A stretch of 50,555 bases of DNA from Verrucomicrobiota bacterium (GCA_030625775.1 DAOUQC010000030.1:1-50555), one strand, 5' to 3'; positions 17,660 to 26,383 are shown, counted from the first letter of the stretch. Numbers and translations are program-made. Notes: generated by a model from the letters alone, not told the origin.

Positions 17660-19950
17660 TGCCTACTTTTGCACAACCAGTTTATTTTTGGATGCTACTC
17701 GCTCTGGCACCTCTGTTTTTGCTGCGCTTTCGCGCCCATCGACTCGGTAGCAAAGGCACACCCGGTCTGGTGGCAAACCGCCTGCGGAATGAACTGGTCA
17801 TCGGTACCACCCCGTGGCTGCGCTGGCTGTCATTTACCCTCCACTCACTTGCTCTGACTTTCATCGTTGTCGCCCTGGCCCGCCCGCAATGGGGGCATGA
17901 AGAAGTGGCAACTGAATCCGAGGGCCGCAACATCATTATTGCCATGGACACCTCGCGCAGCATGCTCGCGACTGACCTGCTGCCCGATCGCCTCACCCGC
18001 GCCAGACTGGCCGCACAGGATTTGGTGGAATCATTGCCAGGTGACCGTATCGGCCTGATTGCTTTTGCCGGCCGCCCCTTTCTCCAGGCTCCCCTGACTA
18101 TGGATCACATGGCCATTGTGGAAACCCTCAACCAACTCGATACGGAAATCATCCCACGTGGGGGAACCAACATTAATTCAGCCGTCACCATGGCGATCGA
18201 AACGTTTCAGAAAGCCGACAGCAAAGACAACGCACTGATTCTATTCAGTGACGGTGAAGATCTCGAAGGAGGAGAAGATCTGGCCAAAATAGGAAAAAAT
18301 GCTGAAAATCTCGGTATGATTGTTATCGCCATCGGGGTGGGCACCGAATCCGGCTCGATCATCCCTGATCCAAATGCTACCAGCCCGGGTATTTTCATCA
18401 AAAATGATGAAGGCAACATTGTCCGCTCCCGCCTTGATCCTGCGGCACTGCAACAACTGAGTTCCCGAACCTCACGCGGCCTGTATATGAATCTGGGATC
18501 TGCCAATTCCATTACTGAGATTGTTGGCAAGGCTTTAAAACAAATCGAAGTTTCCCGACATGAGGACGCCGTAAGAAAGCGCCCCATCGAACGTTTTGCC
18601 TGGGCTCTCTCTGCAGCACTGATATTCATGATCGCAGGTTTTCTTCTCCCTGTTTCCCTGCGCAATCAATCGCGCAAAGCCCGCCGCACACCCACTGCTC
18701 CGTCTTCTCCCGGCAAAAAACAGCCCCCGACATCTATCCCCCCACCCCTTCCCACTTCCGCAAACACTGCTGCCCTGGTTTTATTGCCGGGATTTTTTAT
18801 CCTTTGTTTGTCTCCCCTGCAGGCTGAAACCCCAGCCACCGGGATTCCAAAACGCCCCGCTCTGGAATCCTTTCAGGAGGAGGATTACAATACGGCTGTG
18901 ACTACCTACCAGGAGGAAATTGAATCTGCAGAATCCTCTGATAAAAGATCATGGCTGCAATTTGGTTTGGGTTCCGCAGCCTATCGGTCTGGCGACTTCG
19001 AACTAGCCGAACAATCTTTTGGAAAAGTCCTTGAGAGGCAAAATCACAAACAGCTTAATGCCGATGCCCACTACAATCTGGCCAACACCTTGTTCCGCCA
19101 CGGACAAGCCTTACTCAAGGCGAACTCCGCAGCCAGCCCAGCCGCAGCCACCAAGGAAACGGAGAGTGATATGGAAGGAGCAAGTCGTCAATGGAAGGCC
19201 GCTATTGAACATTATAAAGCAGCCCTGGATGTAAAACCCGAGCACACACTTTCCACCCAGAACCTGAACACGGTTGAAAAATACCTCAACCGCCTGCAAG
19301 AGCAGCAAAAACAACAACAGGAAAAGAAAGAGGACGAGGATAAAGATAAAGATAAGGATAAAGATAAGGATAAGGATAAGGATAAGGATAAAGATAAGGA
19401 TAAGGATAAGGATAAAGATAAGGATAAGGATAAGGATAAGGATAAAGATAAGGATCAAAACAAAGACGACAAAAATAAGGGAGAGGGTAATGACCCACAA
19501 CAGAATCCCGAGGACTCCAAGGGGGATCAACCTCCGCCTGAAAATCAGGATGAAAACAAAGACGGAGACAAAGGGGATAATGATAAAAATCAACAACCGC
19601 CGCCTTCTTCTGATTCTAAAAACCCTGATGACCAGAAAAAACCGTCTGACAATTCACAGGACCAAGCCAAGGATCAAAAAAATGGCAAAAATAAACCGAA
19701 TGAACAGCCCCCCGCCGAAGAAGAGCCCCGGCAGAAAGATCCGGAAGGCAACTTGAAAGCCAATCCCAATCAACAACAACCCGCACAAGCTGCTGATGCC
19801 CGTAAGGGAAAAAAAGATCAACAACGCAATCCGGAAACCGGATTCTCTCCATTGGAAGCACGCCGCTTGTTGCAAAGCCTTTCAGATGAAGATCTGAGCG
19901 TCAAACCCCTGATCCGCCCCTCTTCGGCCCAACCTTACAAAAACTGGTGA
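17656..19950 (+). CDS. batB-batC: BatB-BatC fusion: VWA domain, internal signal-like helix, TPRs and Asp-Lys tract
   Basis: 764 residues in one frame. Residues 1-340 are BatB: two membrane segments, then VWA with AMDTSRSM, RGGTNINSAV and ILFSDGEDLEGG, and a helix at about 315-335. A Pro/Lys-rich linker leads to about 370-392 (TAALVLLPGFFILCLSPLQAET), which looks like the former signal peptide of BatC kept inside the fusion. Residues about 400-545 are TPR repeats (DYNTAVTTYQEEIE, AYRSGDFELAEQSFGKVLE, HYNLANTLFRHGQ, AIEHYKAALDVKPEHT). Then come a Gln-rich stretch, 19 Asp-Lys pairs at 562-599, and a long hydrophilic Lys/Asp/Pro/Gln tail ending near LEARRLLQSLSDEDL. BatB and BatC are usually separate proteins. 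Confidence 0.9.
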   Translation: MMPTFAQPVYFWMLLALAPLFLLRFRAHRLGSKGTPGLVANRLRNELVIGTTPWLRWLSFTLHSLALTFIVVALARPQWGHEEVATESEGRNIIIAMDTSRSMLATDLLPDRLTRARLAAQDLVESLPGDRIGLIAFAGRPFLQAPLTMDHMAIVETLNQLDTEIIPRGGTNINSAVTMAIETFQKADSKDNALILFSDGEDLEGGEDLAKIGKNAENLGMIVIAIGVGTESGSIIPDPNATSPGIFIKNDEGNIVRSRLDPAALQQLSSRTSRGLYMNLGSANSITEIVGKALKQIEVSRHEDAVRKRPIERFAWALSAALIFMIAGFLLPVSLRNQSRKARRTPTAPSSPGKKQPPTSIPPPLPTSANTAALVLLPGFFILCLSPLQAETPATGIPKRPALESFQEEDYNTAVTTYQEEIESAESSDKRSWLQFGLGSAAYRSGDFELAEQSFGKVLERQNHKQLNADAHYNLANTLFRHGQALLKANSAASPAAATKETESDMEGASRQWKAAIEHYKAALDVKPEHTLSTQNLNTVEKYLNRLQEQQKQQQEKKEDEDKDKDKDKDKDKDKDKDKDKDKDKDKDKDKDKDKDKDKDQNKDDKNKGEGNDPQQNPEDSKGDQPPPENQDENKDGDKGDNDKNQQPPPSSDSKNPDDQKKPSDNSQDQAKDQKNGKNKPNEQPPAEEEPRQKDPEGNLKANPNQQQPAQAADARKGKKDQQRNPETGFSPLEARRLLQSLSDEDLSVKPLIRPSSAQPYKNW
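19339..19452 (+). repeat. (GATAAR)19 hexamer tract inside batB-batC
   Basis: Nineteen consecutive GATAAG or GATAAA hexamers, all in frame, encoding Asp-Lys pairs. Because the unit is 6 nt, slippage would change protein length two residues at a time without frameshift. The near-identity of units suggests recent expansion. Confidence 0.97.
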
Positions 19951-19961
19951 GAACCCTAGCT

Positions 19962-21770
19962 ATGACTGCCCGCCTCTCTGATCCTGCCTTCCAAATTCAA
20001 ACCAAGTGGCTGAGTTGCCTGGCCCTGGTTTTCACAACCCTCTTTTATTTTTCCCCACTCACTTCACCCGCTCAACAGCCCAATAAAGAAACCAAAATAA
20101 CAGGGCTGCTGCATAGTCGAAAAATCGCAGTCGGCGAAAAAGGGGTTTATGCAGTACAGGTGGACAATGGCACCTTGGATAATGCTCCAAGAGTCATCAA
20201 ATCACCCGGCTTGAACATCGTTTTCCAAGGCCAAAATTCCAACTTGAGAATCGTCAACGGCGTCAGCAGTAATCAGACGATCTACTATTACATGGTCAGC
20301 GGTGAGAGTGAAGGCAGTTTCACCATCCCCTCGATCACCTTGACTGTCCGGGGCAAATCATACTCAACCAAACCTGCCGCCCTGGTCATCTTCAAGCGCA
20401 AAGCCGGCGACCTTACATTGGATGCCTCAAAGCCGTATTTCCTTCGGCTCACCACCCCCAAAACCTCTCTCTATGTCAACCAGATCGTGCCGCTGGAATT
20501 AACCGCCTTTGTTCGTGGTCAGAGCAGCATCTATGAAATCGGAGCACCTGACCTGAAAAATGAGAACATGGTTATCAAACCTTTTCAACGCAATGTAGCT
20601 CAAGGAAATCTGGCGATAGATGGATATGAATATTCCACCGCAAAAATACAAGGTGCTGTTTTCCCCATCCAACCTGGTGAGCAAGTCCTGCAACAGGCCA
20701 ACCTCCGCAGTCGCTTCATTGACCGGTCCACCCGGGTTGGCGGGGGCCTGCGCAGCCTCTTCACCCAAACCGTCACCCGCACTCTGCAAAGCAATTCGCT
20801 TACCTTTAACGTCAAACCTTTGCCCAAAGAAGGCAAGCCCTCCACCTTCTCGGGAGCAGTGGGGCAGTTTGATATGGAGATCAAAGCCTCTCCACTCAAA
20901 CTGCAAACCGGTGACCCCATTTCCGTCGATATCACGGTTAAAGGGACAGGAAACTTTGATGCGCTCTCTGCCCCTGTTTTCCTCATCAAAGACTCGAAAA
21001 ATTGGCGTACTTACGAAGCACGGAAAATCATCGATCCGAATGAACAATCCGATGGAGTTCTACCAGGCAAAAGCACCTTCACTCAAATTGTCATCCCTCT
21101 CAGCGATGCAAGTGAGCTGCCCGCTTTTGAGATCAGTTATTTCGATCCTGAAACTGAAAAATATGTCTCCCGCCGGACGATGCCCATCCCACTGGAAATC
21201 ACCGCTGACACCCGGGCGGCATCCAGCGCATCCGCAGTCGCCGCGGGGGGACAGTCCGCAGGCATTTCAACCACCGCTCCACCAAGCCCGAATTTTGACG
21301 ACATTCTCTTTATCACAAAAGACAGCCCACACCGCCGCCGCATTCAAGCCGCCATCCAACAGCGCACATCATTCTGGTTTAGCCAGATTGTCCCGCTGCT
21401 TTTACTGCTCTGGATTCTAGGTGTCGCCTTGCTGCATTTTGCGAAGACCAAAGGCTTCGGTGCTAAAAAAATTAGCTCCGGTGCTGACTACCGTCAACTG
21501 AGAACAGCTTTGGATGATTCGCCCACCACTCGATCCGGCTATTACAAAAAAATCGAAGAATGCCTCGAAGCCTGGCAGGGACAAACAAAAAAACCGCTCA
21601 ATACCCAGCCGGAAAACGTCAAAGTCGGCTTCAATGCACTGAATTCCAGATGCCAGTGGATTCTTTACGGGGCTCCGGACAAAGACCGGAGCGCCCCCCC
21701 CACTACCCGGGAGACCACTGAAGCAGTCCAGATCCTCGACGCCCTATCCCAACACCTGACAACCCGCTGA
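19962..21770 (+). CDS. batD: BatD-like oxygen tolerance protein
   Basis: BatD proteins are large periplasmic beta-rich proteins with one C-terminal membrane anchor. From ATG 19962 the product is 602 residues: an N-terminal hydrophobic signal (WLSCLALVFTTLFYFSPLTSPAQQ), Ig-like strands (HSRKIAVGEKGVYAVQVDNG, the first BatD domain; RLTTPKTSLYVNQIVPLELTAFVRG; MEIKASPLKLQTGDPISVDITVKGTGNFDAL), a transmembrane helix at about 471-495 (IVPLLLLLWILGVALLHFA) and a helical cytoplasmic tail. A GTG at 19947 overlapping the upstream stop (GTGA) is the other possible start. GGTGAGAA lies upstream of the ATG. It continues the bat operon. Confidence 0.88.
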   Translation: MTARLSDPAFQIQTKWLSCLALVFTTLFYFSPLTSPAQQPNKETKITGLLHSRKIAVGEKGVYAVQVDNGTLDNAPRVIKSPGLNIVFQGQNSNLRIVNGVSSNQTIYYYMVSGESEGSFTIPSITLTVRGKSYSTKPAALVIFKRKAGDLTLDASKPYFLRLTTPKTSLYVNQIVPLELTAFVRGQSSIYEIGAPDLKNENMVIKPFQRNVAQGNLAIDGYEYSTAKIQGAVFPIQPGEQVLQQANLRSRFIDRSTRVGGGLRSLFTQTVTRTLQSNSLTFNVKPLPKEGKPSTFSGAVGQFDMEIKASPLKLQTGDPISVDITVKGTGNFDALSAPVFLIKDSKNWRTYEARKIIDPNEQSDGVLPGKSTFTQIVIPLSDASELPAFEISYFDPETEKYVSRRTMPIPLEITADTRAASSASAVAAGGQSAGISTTAPPSPNFDDILFITKDSPHRRRIQAAIQQRTSFWFSQIVPLLLLLWILGVALLHFAKTKGFGAKKISSGADYRQLRTALDDSPTTRSGYYKKIEECLEAWQGQTKKPLNTQPENVKVGFNALNSRCQWILYGAPDKDRSAPPTTRETTEAVQILDALSQHLTTR

Positions 21771-21782
21771 TCTTTTTTCACG

Positions 21783-22595
21783 ATGCCGTTTTTCACAAAT
21801 AATCTTATTCTTCGGGCCAGTATCTGCCTCCTGCTGGCATCGCTCGCACCTTCTTTGGTCGCAGCAGATTCATCCACCGAAGCTTATCAAAAAGGCAATG
21901 TCCTCTATGAAAAAGGAAAGTATGAACAATCTGCCCACTTGTATCTGAAAAGTTTTCAAGAGGGGCACATCTCCGAAGAACTTTTTTACAACCTTGGCAA
22001 CGCCTTTTTCAAACAGGAAAATTACGGTGAAGCAGCACTCTGGTATCGACGCGCACTCATCCTCAATCCCCGCATGCCGGAGCCTCTTCAGAATCTACGC
22101 GTCTTGAAAAACCGCGTTGGCTTGCTGGATTTTGAAACCAAAGGCATCGAGCAATTCATCTCGTATTTCCGAGAGAGTGAGTTCGTCTCATTACTCACCG
22201 GATGCATCTGGCTCTCTTTGCTTACTCTTGCCTCTGCCCTGTTCACCAAAAAACTGCGCCCCTGGCGCACCCTGTTATTTATTGCCTGCTGCTTCTCCGC
22301 CTGCCTGACTGCCGCCTCCTTTTTTGCTCTCAAAACCTATCGCAACCGCATCGCGGTAGATCACCGGGCAATCATCACAGTAACCGAAGCCATCGCCCAA
22401 ACCGGCCCCGTGCCTGATGCCAAAACCGTCATCGAACTCCCTCCCGGAAGCGAAGTTCGCATAGTAACCAACAGTGGCCCCTGGCAATACATAGACATCC
22501 CCGGAAAAGTGCGGGGCTGGGTTCGCAGTGACGCCCTAAACCTCTTGTGGCCACCAGACAAGCAACAAAAAAAAAGTGATCCAAGTTCGAACTGA
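21783..22595 (+). CDS. batE: BatE-like TPR and SH3 membrane protein
   Basis: 270 residues: a signal peptide (LRASICLLLASLAPSLVAAD), three TPR-type units at about 28-110 (AYQKGNVLYEKGKYEQSAHLYLKSF, LFYNLGNAFFKQENYGEAALWYRRALILNP), two membrane helices at about 135-155 and 162-183, and a C-terminal bacterial SH3-like domain (VIELPPGSEVRIVTNSGPWQYIDI, RGWVRSDALNLL). This layout is that of BatE. TPRs would sit in the periplasm for contact with BatB-BatC. It is the last gene of the operon, 12 nt after batD, and converges on the lipoprotein at 22619. Confidence 0.88.
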   Translation: MPFFTNNLILRASICLLLASLAPSLVAADSSTEAYQKGNVLYEKGKYEQSAHLYLKSFQEGHISEELFYNLGNAFFKQENYGEAALWYRRALILNPRMPEPLQNLRVLKNRVGLLDFETKGIEQFISYFRESEFVSLLTGCIWLSLLTLASALFTKKLRPWRTLLFIACCFSACLTAASFFALKTYRNRIAVDHRAIITVTEAIAQTGPVPDAKTVIELPPGSEVRIVTNSGPWQYIDIPGKVRGWVRSDALNLLWPPDKQQKKSDPSSN

Positions 22596-22618
22596 TTGCT
22601 TTTCTCGGCACAGGCCGT

Positions 22619-23311
22619 TCAAGCTCTGTTTTTAGCTCCTTTCAATTTTGGGGACTTCCCCTTGGATGAATTACTTTTTTTGAAGCTACTTTTTTTACTG
22701 GATGAAGAGTTGCTCTTCTTCGATGACGAGCTGTGTTTTTTAGACGACTTATTTTTTTTATGGGAAGAGGATCCTGATTTGTAAGTCTTGCCTCCCTCAT
22801 CCTTCAAGGTGAAATCTTTCACATTGTAGCCTCTCCCTTTGTACCAATCCAGAGTATGGTAATTTTTCGGATGCCCGCGACCTACATTACTGCCCGTCAG
22901 CTTGTATTTTCCGTCTTTGGATGATTTATTTTTTTTGCTGGATGAAGACTTTTTGTGATCATGATTATCCCGATGATCCCGGTACCCTCGACCTCCATAA
23001 TAAGAACCGTAACCATATCCGCTATTAAGATAACCATACCTTGCCCCATAATCAGAGCGACAGCGGCAGGGATTGTAGTGACAACGGAGGCAAACCGATC
23101 CCGTTCTCCCCGAGGTATGGGATCGCCCTATATCGTACCATGGCTCAGCGGAACGGTAGCCACCTCCGTAAGAATCGCCATAAGCTCCCCAGTTGTCATA
23201 TGAAGAACAACTGCTCAATAAAAACAAAGCTCCGGCAAATAGACTAATAGCCAGCCCTCGAGCTACCCCCTTTGATTGCTTCTGTGCCCTCACCTCTTGT
23301 AAATCTTGCAT
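22619..23311 (-). CDS. Low-complexity lipoprotein with Cys cluster and Ser/Lys tail
   Basis: 230 residues, family not recognised. After a basic start (RAQKQSKGVARG) comes a hydrophobic core and lipobox (LAISLFAGALFLLSSC, Cys near residue 35), so it should be lipid-anchored. The mature part is Gly/Tyr-rich, then has CLRCHYNPCRC, four cysteines in a zinc-ribbon or redox-like spacing. A second Gly/Tyr stretch follows, then a central segment (YKLTGSNVGRGHPKNYHTLDWYKGRGYNVKDFTLKDEGG) that looks folded. A C-terminal third made almost wholly of Ser and Lys ends the protein. A GTG 6 codons in is an alternative start. The poly-Ser/Lys tail is strongly basic and could bind polyanions. Confidence 0.75.
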   Translation of the reverse strand: MQDLQEVRAQKQSKGVARGLAISLFAGALFLLSSCSSYDNWGAYGDSYGGGYRSAEPWYDIGRSHTSGRTGSVCLRCHYNPCRCRSDYGARYGYLNSGYGYGSYYGGRGYRDHRDNHDHKKSSSSKKNKSSKDGKYKLTGSNVGRGHPKNYHTLDWYKGRGYNVKDFTLKDEGGKTYKSGSSSHKKNKSSKKHSSSSKKSNSSSSKKSSFKKSNSSKGKSPKLKGAKNRA

Positions 23312-23457
23312 CAGTTTTATAGACGCAGAAAGAATGGCTTTTATTCAAGCTTTAATCTTTCCCTTAGCTTCTAATTTTTGCAAAATGTCAGGCAAGCCTG
23401 CTCTTGATTTTCTCCCACATCTCTGCAACTCTCATCGTTCGCACCTCTTTCACAAAT

Positions 23458-24609
23458 ATGAAACCTTCCTCCCCACACCTGATCCGTTCCTTTATAGCAC
23501 TCTCTTTTGCCCTCGTTTTTGCCACGTCCTCCCTGCATGCGGCTGATGCTGGCCGGTTTTTCAAGAATGCGCAAAAAGGTGATCCCGGGCTGAAGTCAAT
23601 AGGCCGCCTGGCATTCGGACCGGATGGACTGCTGCTGGTCTCCGACCCCCGGTCAGCATCAATTCTCGCCATCAATACCAGCGATGTCGGCCCCCTTGTT
23701 AAATTGGAAAAAAAAATCGAACACATCGATACTGTTTTGGCTAAAGCCCTCAACATAGAAGCAGAAGCTCTCACCATTATCGACATGGCGGTCAACCCTG
23801 CCAGCGGGCGCATTTATTTCAGCCTGAATACCAAACCCGGTAACAAACCCGTTCTGATAACAATTGATGGCAAGGGGGAAACCCATCGTCCTGAACTGGA
23901 CAAAATGGAATACGTGCGCATGACCCTGCCGGTAGGTGATAAAGGCAAACTGCGGAACGTCACCGATCTGGCCTGGGCCGATTCCAGCGTGGTAGTTGCC
24001 GGCCAGTCGAACGAAGAGTTCGCCAATAAAATTTTTCAGTTCCCCATCCCACTGGAAAATGGAGTGAATGCCCGCTACTTCTCCGCCGAAACTTATCACG
24101 TCGCCCACCGGCGTTGGGAAACCAAAGCTCCCATCCAGTCTTTCATTCCCTATGAAGAAGACGGAGAGTTCTACATCGTTGGTGCTTTTGCCTGCACCCC
24201 GATTGCAAAATTTCCGCTCAATGGCATCGAGTCCGGTGGCAAAATCAAAGGCATCAGCGTGGTCGAGTTGGGCAGCGGCAATCGCCCGCGTGATATGTTC
24301 ACCTACAAAAAGGATGGCAAGGAATGGTTGGTCACTAATACCAAACGCTTCCATGAAAAATTTGGTCCGAGTGCTTACTGGGGAGCCCGGGTGGATATGA
24401 AACACCTCTCTGCCAATAGCCCTGAGAATACCAATGAAAAGGCCATTCGTCGCGACGTGAAAAAAACCAGCGGCCCTGAAGCCAAAGGAATCGAAGTTGT
24501 CGACGCCCTTTACGGTGCGGTGCTGGTCAGTCAGTTGGAAAATGAACACATCATTGTTCTGCGAGAAAACGACAGCTTCCATGATCTGGAACCTGTCACT
24601 CTGCCCTGA
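23458..24609 (+). CDS. Secreted hypothetical protein with propeller-like N-terminus
   Basis: From ATG 23458 the product is 383 residues with a signal peptide (IRSFIALSFALVFATSSLHAAD, cleavage after HAA). The segment SIGRLAFGPDGLLLVSDPRSASILAI has the look of a beta-propeller blade, and later stretches (NPASGRIYFSLNT, VTDLAWADSSVVVAGQSN, FYIVGAFACTPIAKFPLN, WLVTNTKRF, GIEVVDALYGAVLVSQLENEHIIVLREN) repeat a strand-rich pattern. I know no named family; a periplasmic propeller is inference. The open frame extends 18 codons upstream but those residues precede the signal peptide. It is followed 47 nt later by a lipoprotein on the same strand, so the two are likely partners. Confidence 0.75.
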   Translation: MKPSSPHLIRSFIALSFALVFATSSLHAADAGRFFKNAQKGDPGLKSIGRLAFGPDGLLLVSDPRSASILAINTSDVGPLVKLEKKIEHIDTVLAKALNIEAEALTIIDMAVNPASGRIYFSLNTKPGNKPVLITIDGKGETHRPELDKMEYVRMTLPVGDKGKLRNVTDLAWADSSVVVAGQSNEEFANKIFQFPIPLENGVNARYFSAETYHVAHRRWETKAPIQSFIPYEEDGEFYIVGAFACTPIAKFPLNGIESGGKIKGISVVELGSGNRPRDMFTYKKDGKEWLVTNTKRFHEKFGPSAYWGARVDMKHLSANSPENTNEKAIRRDVKKTSGPEAKGIEVVDALYGAVLVSQLENEHIIVLRENDSFHDLEPVTLP

Positions 24610-24631
24610 TCTGTTTCACTTAACAATCGCA

Positions 24632-24647
24632 GCCCGGCAAACCGGGC
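24632..24647 (+). terminator. Short GC-rich hairpin between two co-directional genes
   Basis: GCCCGG (24632-24637), loop CAAA, CCGGGC (24642-24647): a perfect 6-bp stem 22 nt after one stop and 9 nt before the next ATG. There is no T-run, so it may be an attenuator or mRNA stabiliser more than a strong terminator. Confidence 0.3.
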
Positions 24648-24656
24648 ACTCCGGAT

Positions 24657-25496
24657 ATGATCGCTCACTATTTACGGTTCACTCTGGCAGGGAGCATCAT
24701 GTTTTTATTGGCCTTAGCATGCAAAGAGCAGAAACCCACTCCATCGGATGGCCTCACACAAAACTCCCCGAATCCACGCCCCGATGCCGTCCGTATTTTC
24801 CCGCCCGGTGATGTCCTGCCAGCGAACCACTTGAAGTTCTATATCGAATTTCCCGAACCCATGGCGAGGGGTGATATTTTTGATTACTTTCTTTTAATCA
24901 ACAGCGACACCGGCAAACCCGTTCCCGAGCCTTTTCGCGAAATTGAACTCTGGGATGAAAGTAGTCGCCGACTCACTCTCTGGTTTCATCCCGGCCGACA
25001 GAAGCCAGGAGTCAATCTGAATGTCGAAATCGGTCCGATTCTTGAAGAGGGAAAAAACTACACACTGGGCATCTCAGGCAAATGGCAGACCGAATCGGGT
25101 GAAGCCCTAGGCAACAATTCACAAAAACACTTCCGAGCCGGTCCGATGGATAATACCCAACCCGATCCAGACCGTTGGCAGTACCTGCTACCTGCCACCG
25201 GCACAAGCAAACCTTTCAGCATCACGTTTCCCTCCCCCCTCGACTACGCACTGATACCCCGCACCATCCGAATCCAATCCAAATCGAATCCGCATATCGA
25301 CCACAAGCACGACGATCAATCCATCCATTTCACTCCCGCTTCTCCCTGGAAAGCAGGTGAAATAATCATCACCATCGGCCCAAAGCTCGAAGACCTTGCC
25401 GGAAACAGCATCGCCCGCCCTTTCAACCTCGATCTGCAATCAACTCCCAACCTTAACCCGCCCAAGGAAATCATCCGCACTTTCGAGATAAAATAA
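24657..25496 (+). CDS. Lipoprotein with Ig-like (Big_5-type) domains
   Basis: 279 residues starting with a type II signal (RFTLAGSIMFLLALAC, Cys at residue 22). The mature protein has two Ig-like units: VRIFPPGDVLPANHLKFYIEFPEPM to LEEGKNYTLGISGKWQTESGEALG, and SITFPSPLDYALIPRTIRI to IITIGPKLEDLAGNSIARPFNLDL. The phrase pattern x-E-x-x-x-Y-T-L-x-I...G-x-x-L-G-N is that of Big_5 type repeats in surface proteins. It is probably an outer-membrane-anchored partner of the preceding protein. Its stop is only 13 nt from that of the convergent GNAT gene. Confidence 0.8.
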   Translation: MIAHYLRFTLAGSIMFLLALACKEQKPTPSDGLTQNSPNPRPDAVRIFPPGDVLPANHLKFYIEFPEPMARGDIFDYFLLINSDTGKPVPEPFREIELWDESSRRLTLWFHPGRQKPGVNLNVEIGPILEEGKNYTLGISGKWQTESGEALGNNSQKHFRAGPMDNTQPDPDRWQYLLPATGTSKPFSITFPSPLDYALIPRTIRIQSKSNPHIDHKHDDQSIHFTPASPWKAGEIIITIGPKLEDLAGNSIARPFNLDLQSTPNLNPPKEIIRTFEIK

Positions 25497-25509
25497 ATTC
25501 CTAATTAAT

Positions 25510-26091
25510 TCAGTCCCCCACCCCGGTGAATTCTTCATCCGGGATCAAGTTGATCCCCATCAGCACACAATCGTAAGTTTGTCCCTTCATATCCTCGACA
25601 TAGTCTGGAATACGGGACAATTCATCAAAGCCGGCATTGCGAAAAGCATCGATGAATTCCGACTGCCCCCCCATCAATTCGGATTCCAAACGCATCAGCC
25701 CCGCATGCTTCCCCAGGCCTACCAAACTGCGAATCAAAAGGTGCACCAATCCGTGTCCCGAATAATCAGAGCGAACCATCATATTCAATGAGCCAATATG
25801 ACGCTTCCACCCCCCTTGTCGTTGGTGCAGAATCCCCAAGGCAACGATCCTGCCATGCTCCAGGGCGAGTAGCGGTAAATTGCAGTCGTAATCCACGCTA
25901 TGACACCAATCCATGAACAAATCAGCACTGGAACACGGCCCCTTGATAAAAAGGCGCTCTTCCGGCTCCAAAGCCAACATAAAGTCACATAAAGCAACTT
26001 CATCTTCTTCTCGCAGCGGACGCACCGTGCACATCAACTCGTGCTCCAGCTCCACTCGCTGCGGAAACTCCTCCAAGGCAAAATCCAACAT
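25510..26091 (-). CDS. GNAT family N-acetyltransferase
   Basis: 193 residues. After a short N-terminal lead, MCTVRPLREEDEVALCDFMLALEPEERLFIKGP opens a GNAT fold. LPLLALEHGRIVALGILHQRQGGWKRHIGSLNMMVRSDYSGHGLVHLLIRSLVGLGKHAGLMRLESELMG contains the beta4-alpha3 acetyl-CoA loop (RSDYSGHGLV in place of R/Q-x-x-G-x-G/A). FRNAGFDELSRIPDYVEDMKGQTYDCVLM completes the fold. A strong Shine-Dalgarno, AAGGAGGGAG, lies just upstream of the ATG at 26091, the best in the window. The acceptor cannot be named. Confidence 0.85.
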   Translation of the reverse strand: MLDFALEEFPQRVELEHELMCTVRPLREEDEVALCDFMLALEPEERLFIKGPCSSADLFMDWCHSVDYDCNLPLLALEHGRIVALGILHQRQGGWKRHIGSLNMMVRSDYSGHGLVHLLIRSLVGLGKHAGLMRLESELMGGQSEFIDAFRNAGFDELSRIPDYVEDMKGQTYDCVLMGINLIPDEEFTGVGD

Positions 26092-26150
26092 TATAACTCC
26101 CTCCTTTTTTATAAAGAGAGTAATCAGACCACTGAGAAAATGGCAAGATA

Positions 26151-26174
26151 AATATTCTCAAATGTGAGAATATT
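26151..26174. promoter_or_regulatory. Perfect 10-bp inverted repeat upstream of the GNAT gene
   Basis: AATATTCTCA (26151-26160), loop AATG, TGAGAATATT (26165-26174) are exact reverse complements; the right arm also contains the self-palindrome AGAATATTCT. It lies 60-83 nt before the GNAT ATG and 30 nt after the small lipoprotein stop, both on the minus strand. It could be an operator for the GNAT gene or an AT-rich terminator of the lipoprotein gene; no long T-run follows. Confidence 0.45.
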
Positions 26175-26203
26175 CTAAAATCTGAAGAATTATCCCTCCG
26201 AAA

Positions 26204-26383
26204 TCAAAAAGACAATCTCCGAATCGTTCTGGCTTGCTCTTCCTGAATACCCAGACGGCTGCTTCCCGGAGTCGGCTGAGGAGTAATGCCCTGGGATGTA
26301 CCGGAATCACTTTCAGAAGCACAGCTCATCAAAAAAGTAGCTCCCAAAATAGCCAGACTCAGTCGTAAAATACCCTTTTTCAT
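26204..26383 (-). CDS. Small lipoprotein, 59 residues
   Basis: From ATG 26383 (GAGG 7 nt upstream) the product is MKKGILRLSLAILGATFLMSC followed by ASESDSGTSQGITPQPTPGS and a basic tail RTIRRLSF. The lipobox is LMSC with Cys at residue 21. The mature 39 residues are Ser/Thr/Pro-rich, so it is probably a small surface or periplasmic tethered peptide. The family is unknown. It stands alone, divergent from the DUF1549 gene. Confidence 0.7.
   Translation of the reverse strand: MKKGILRLSLAILGATFLMSCASESDSGTSQGITPQPTPGSSRLGIQEEQARTIRRLSF

Noticed and set aside
19339-19452. Short repeats as a CRISPR array
   Set aside because: Contiguous hexamers without spacers and in frame with the protein; the same holds for (CGATAC)4 at 46511.
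19111-19756. Ile/Leu-rich minus-strand frame and Arg/Ile-rich plus-strand frame across the hexamer tract
   Set aside because: Both are shadows of the (GATAAR)n array read in other frames.
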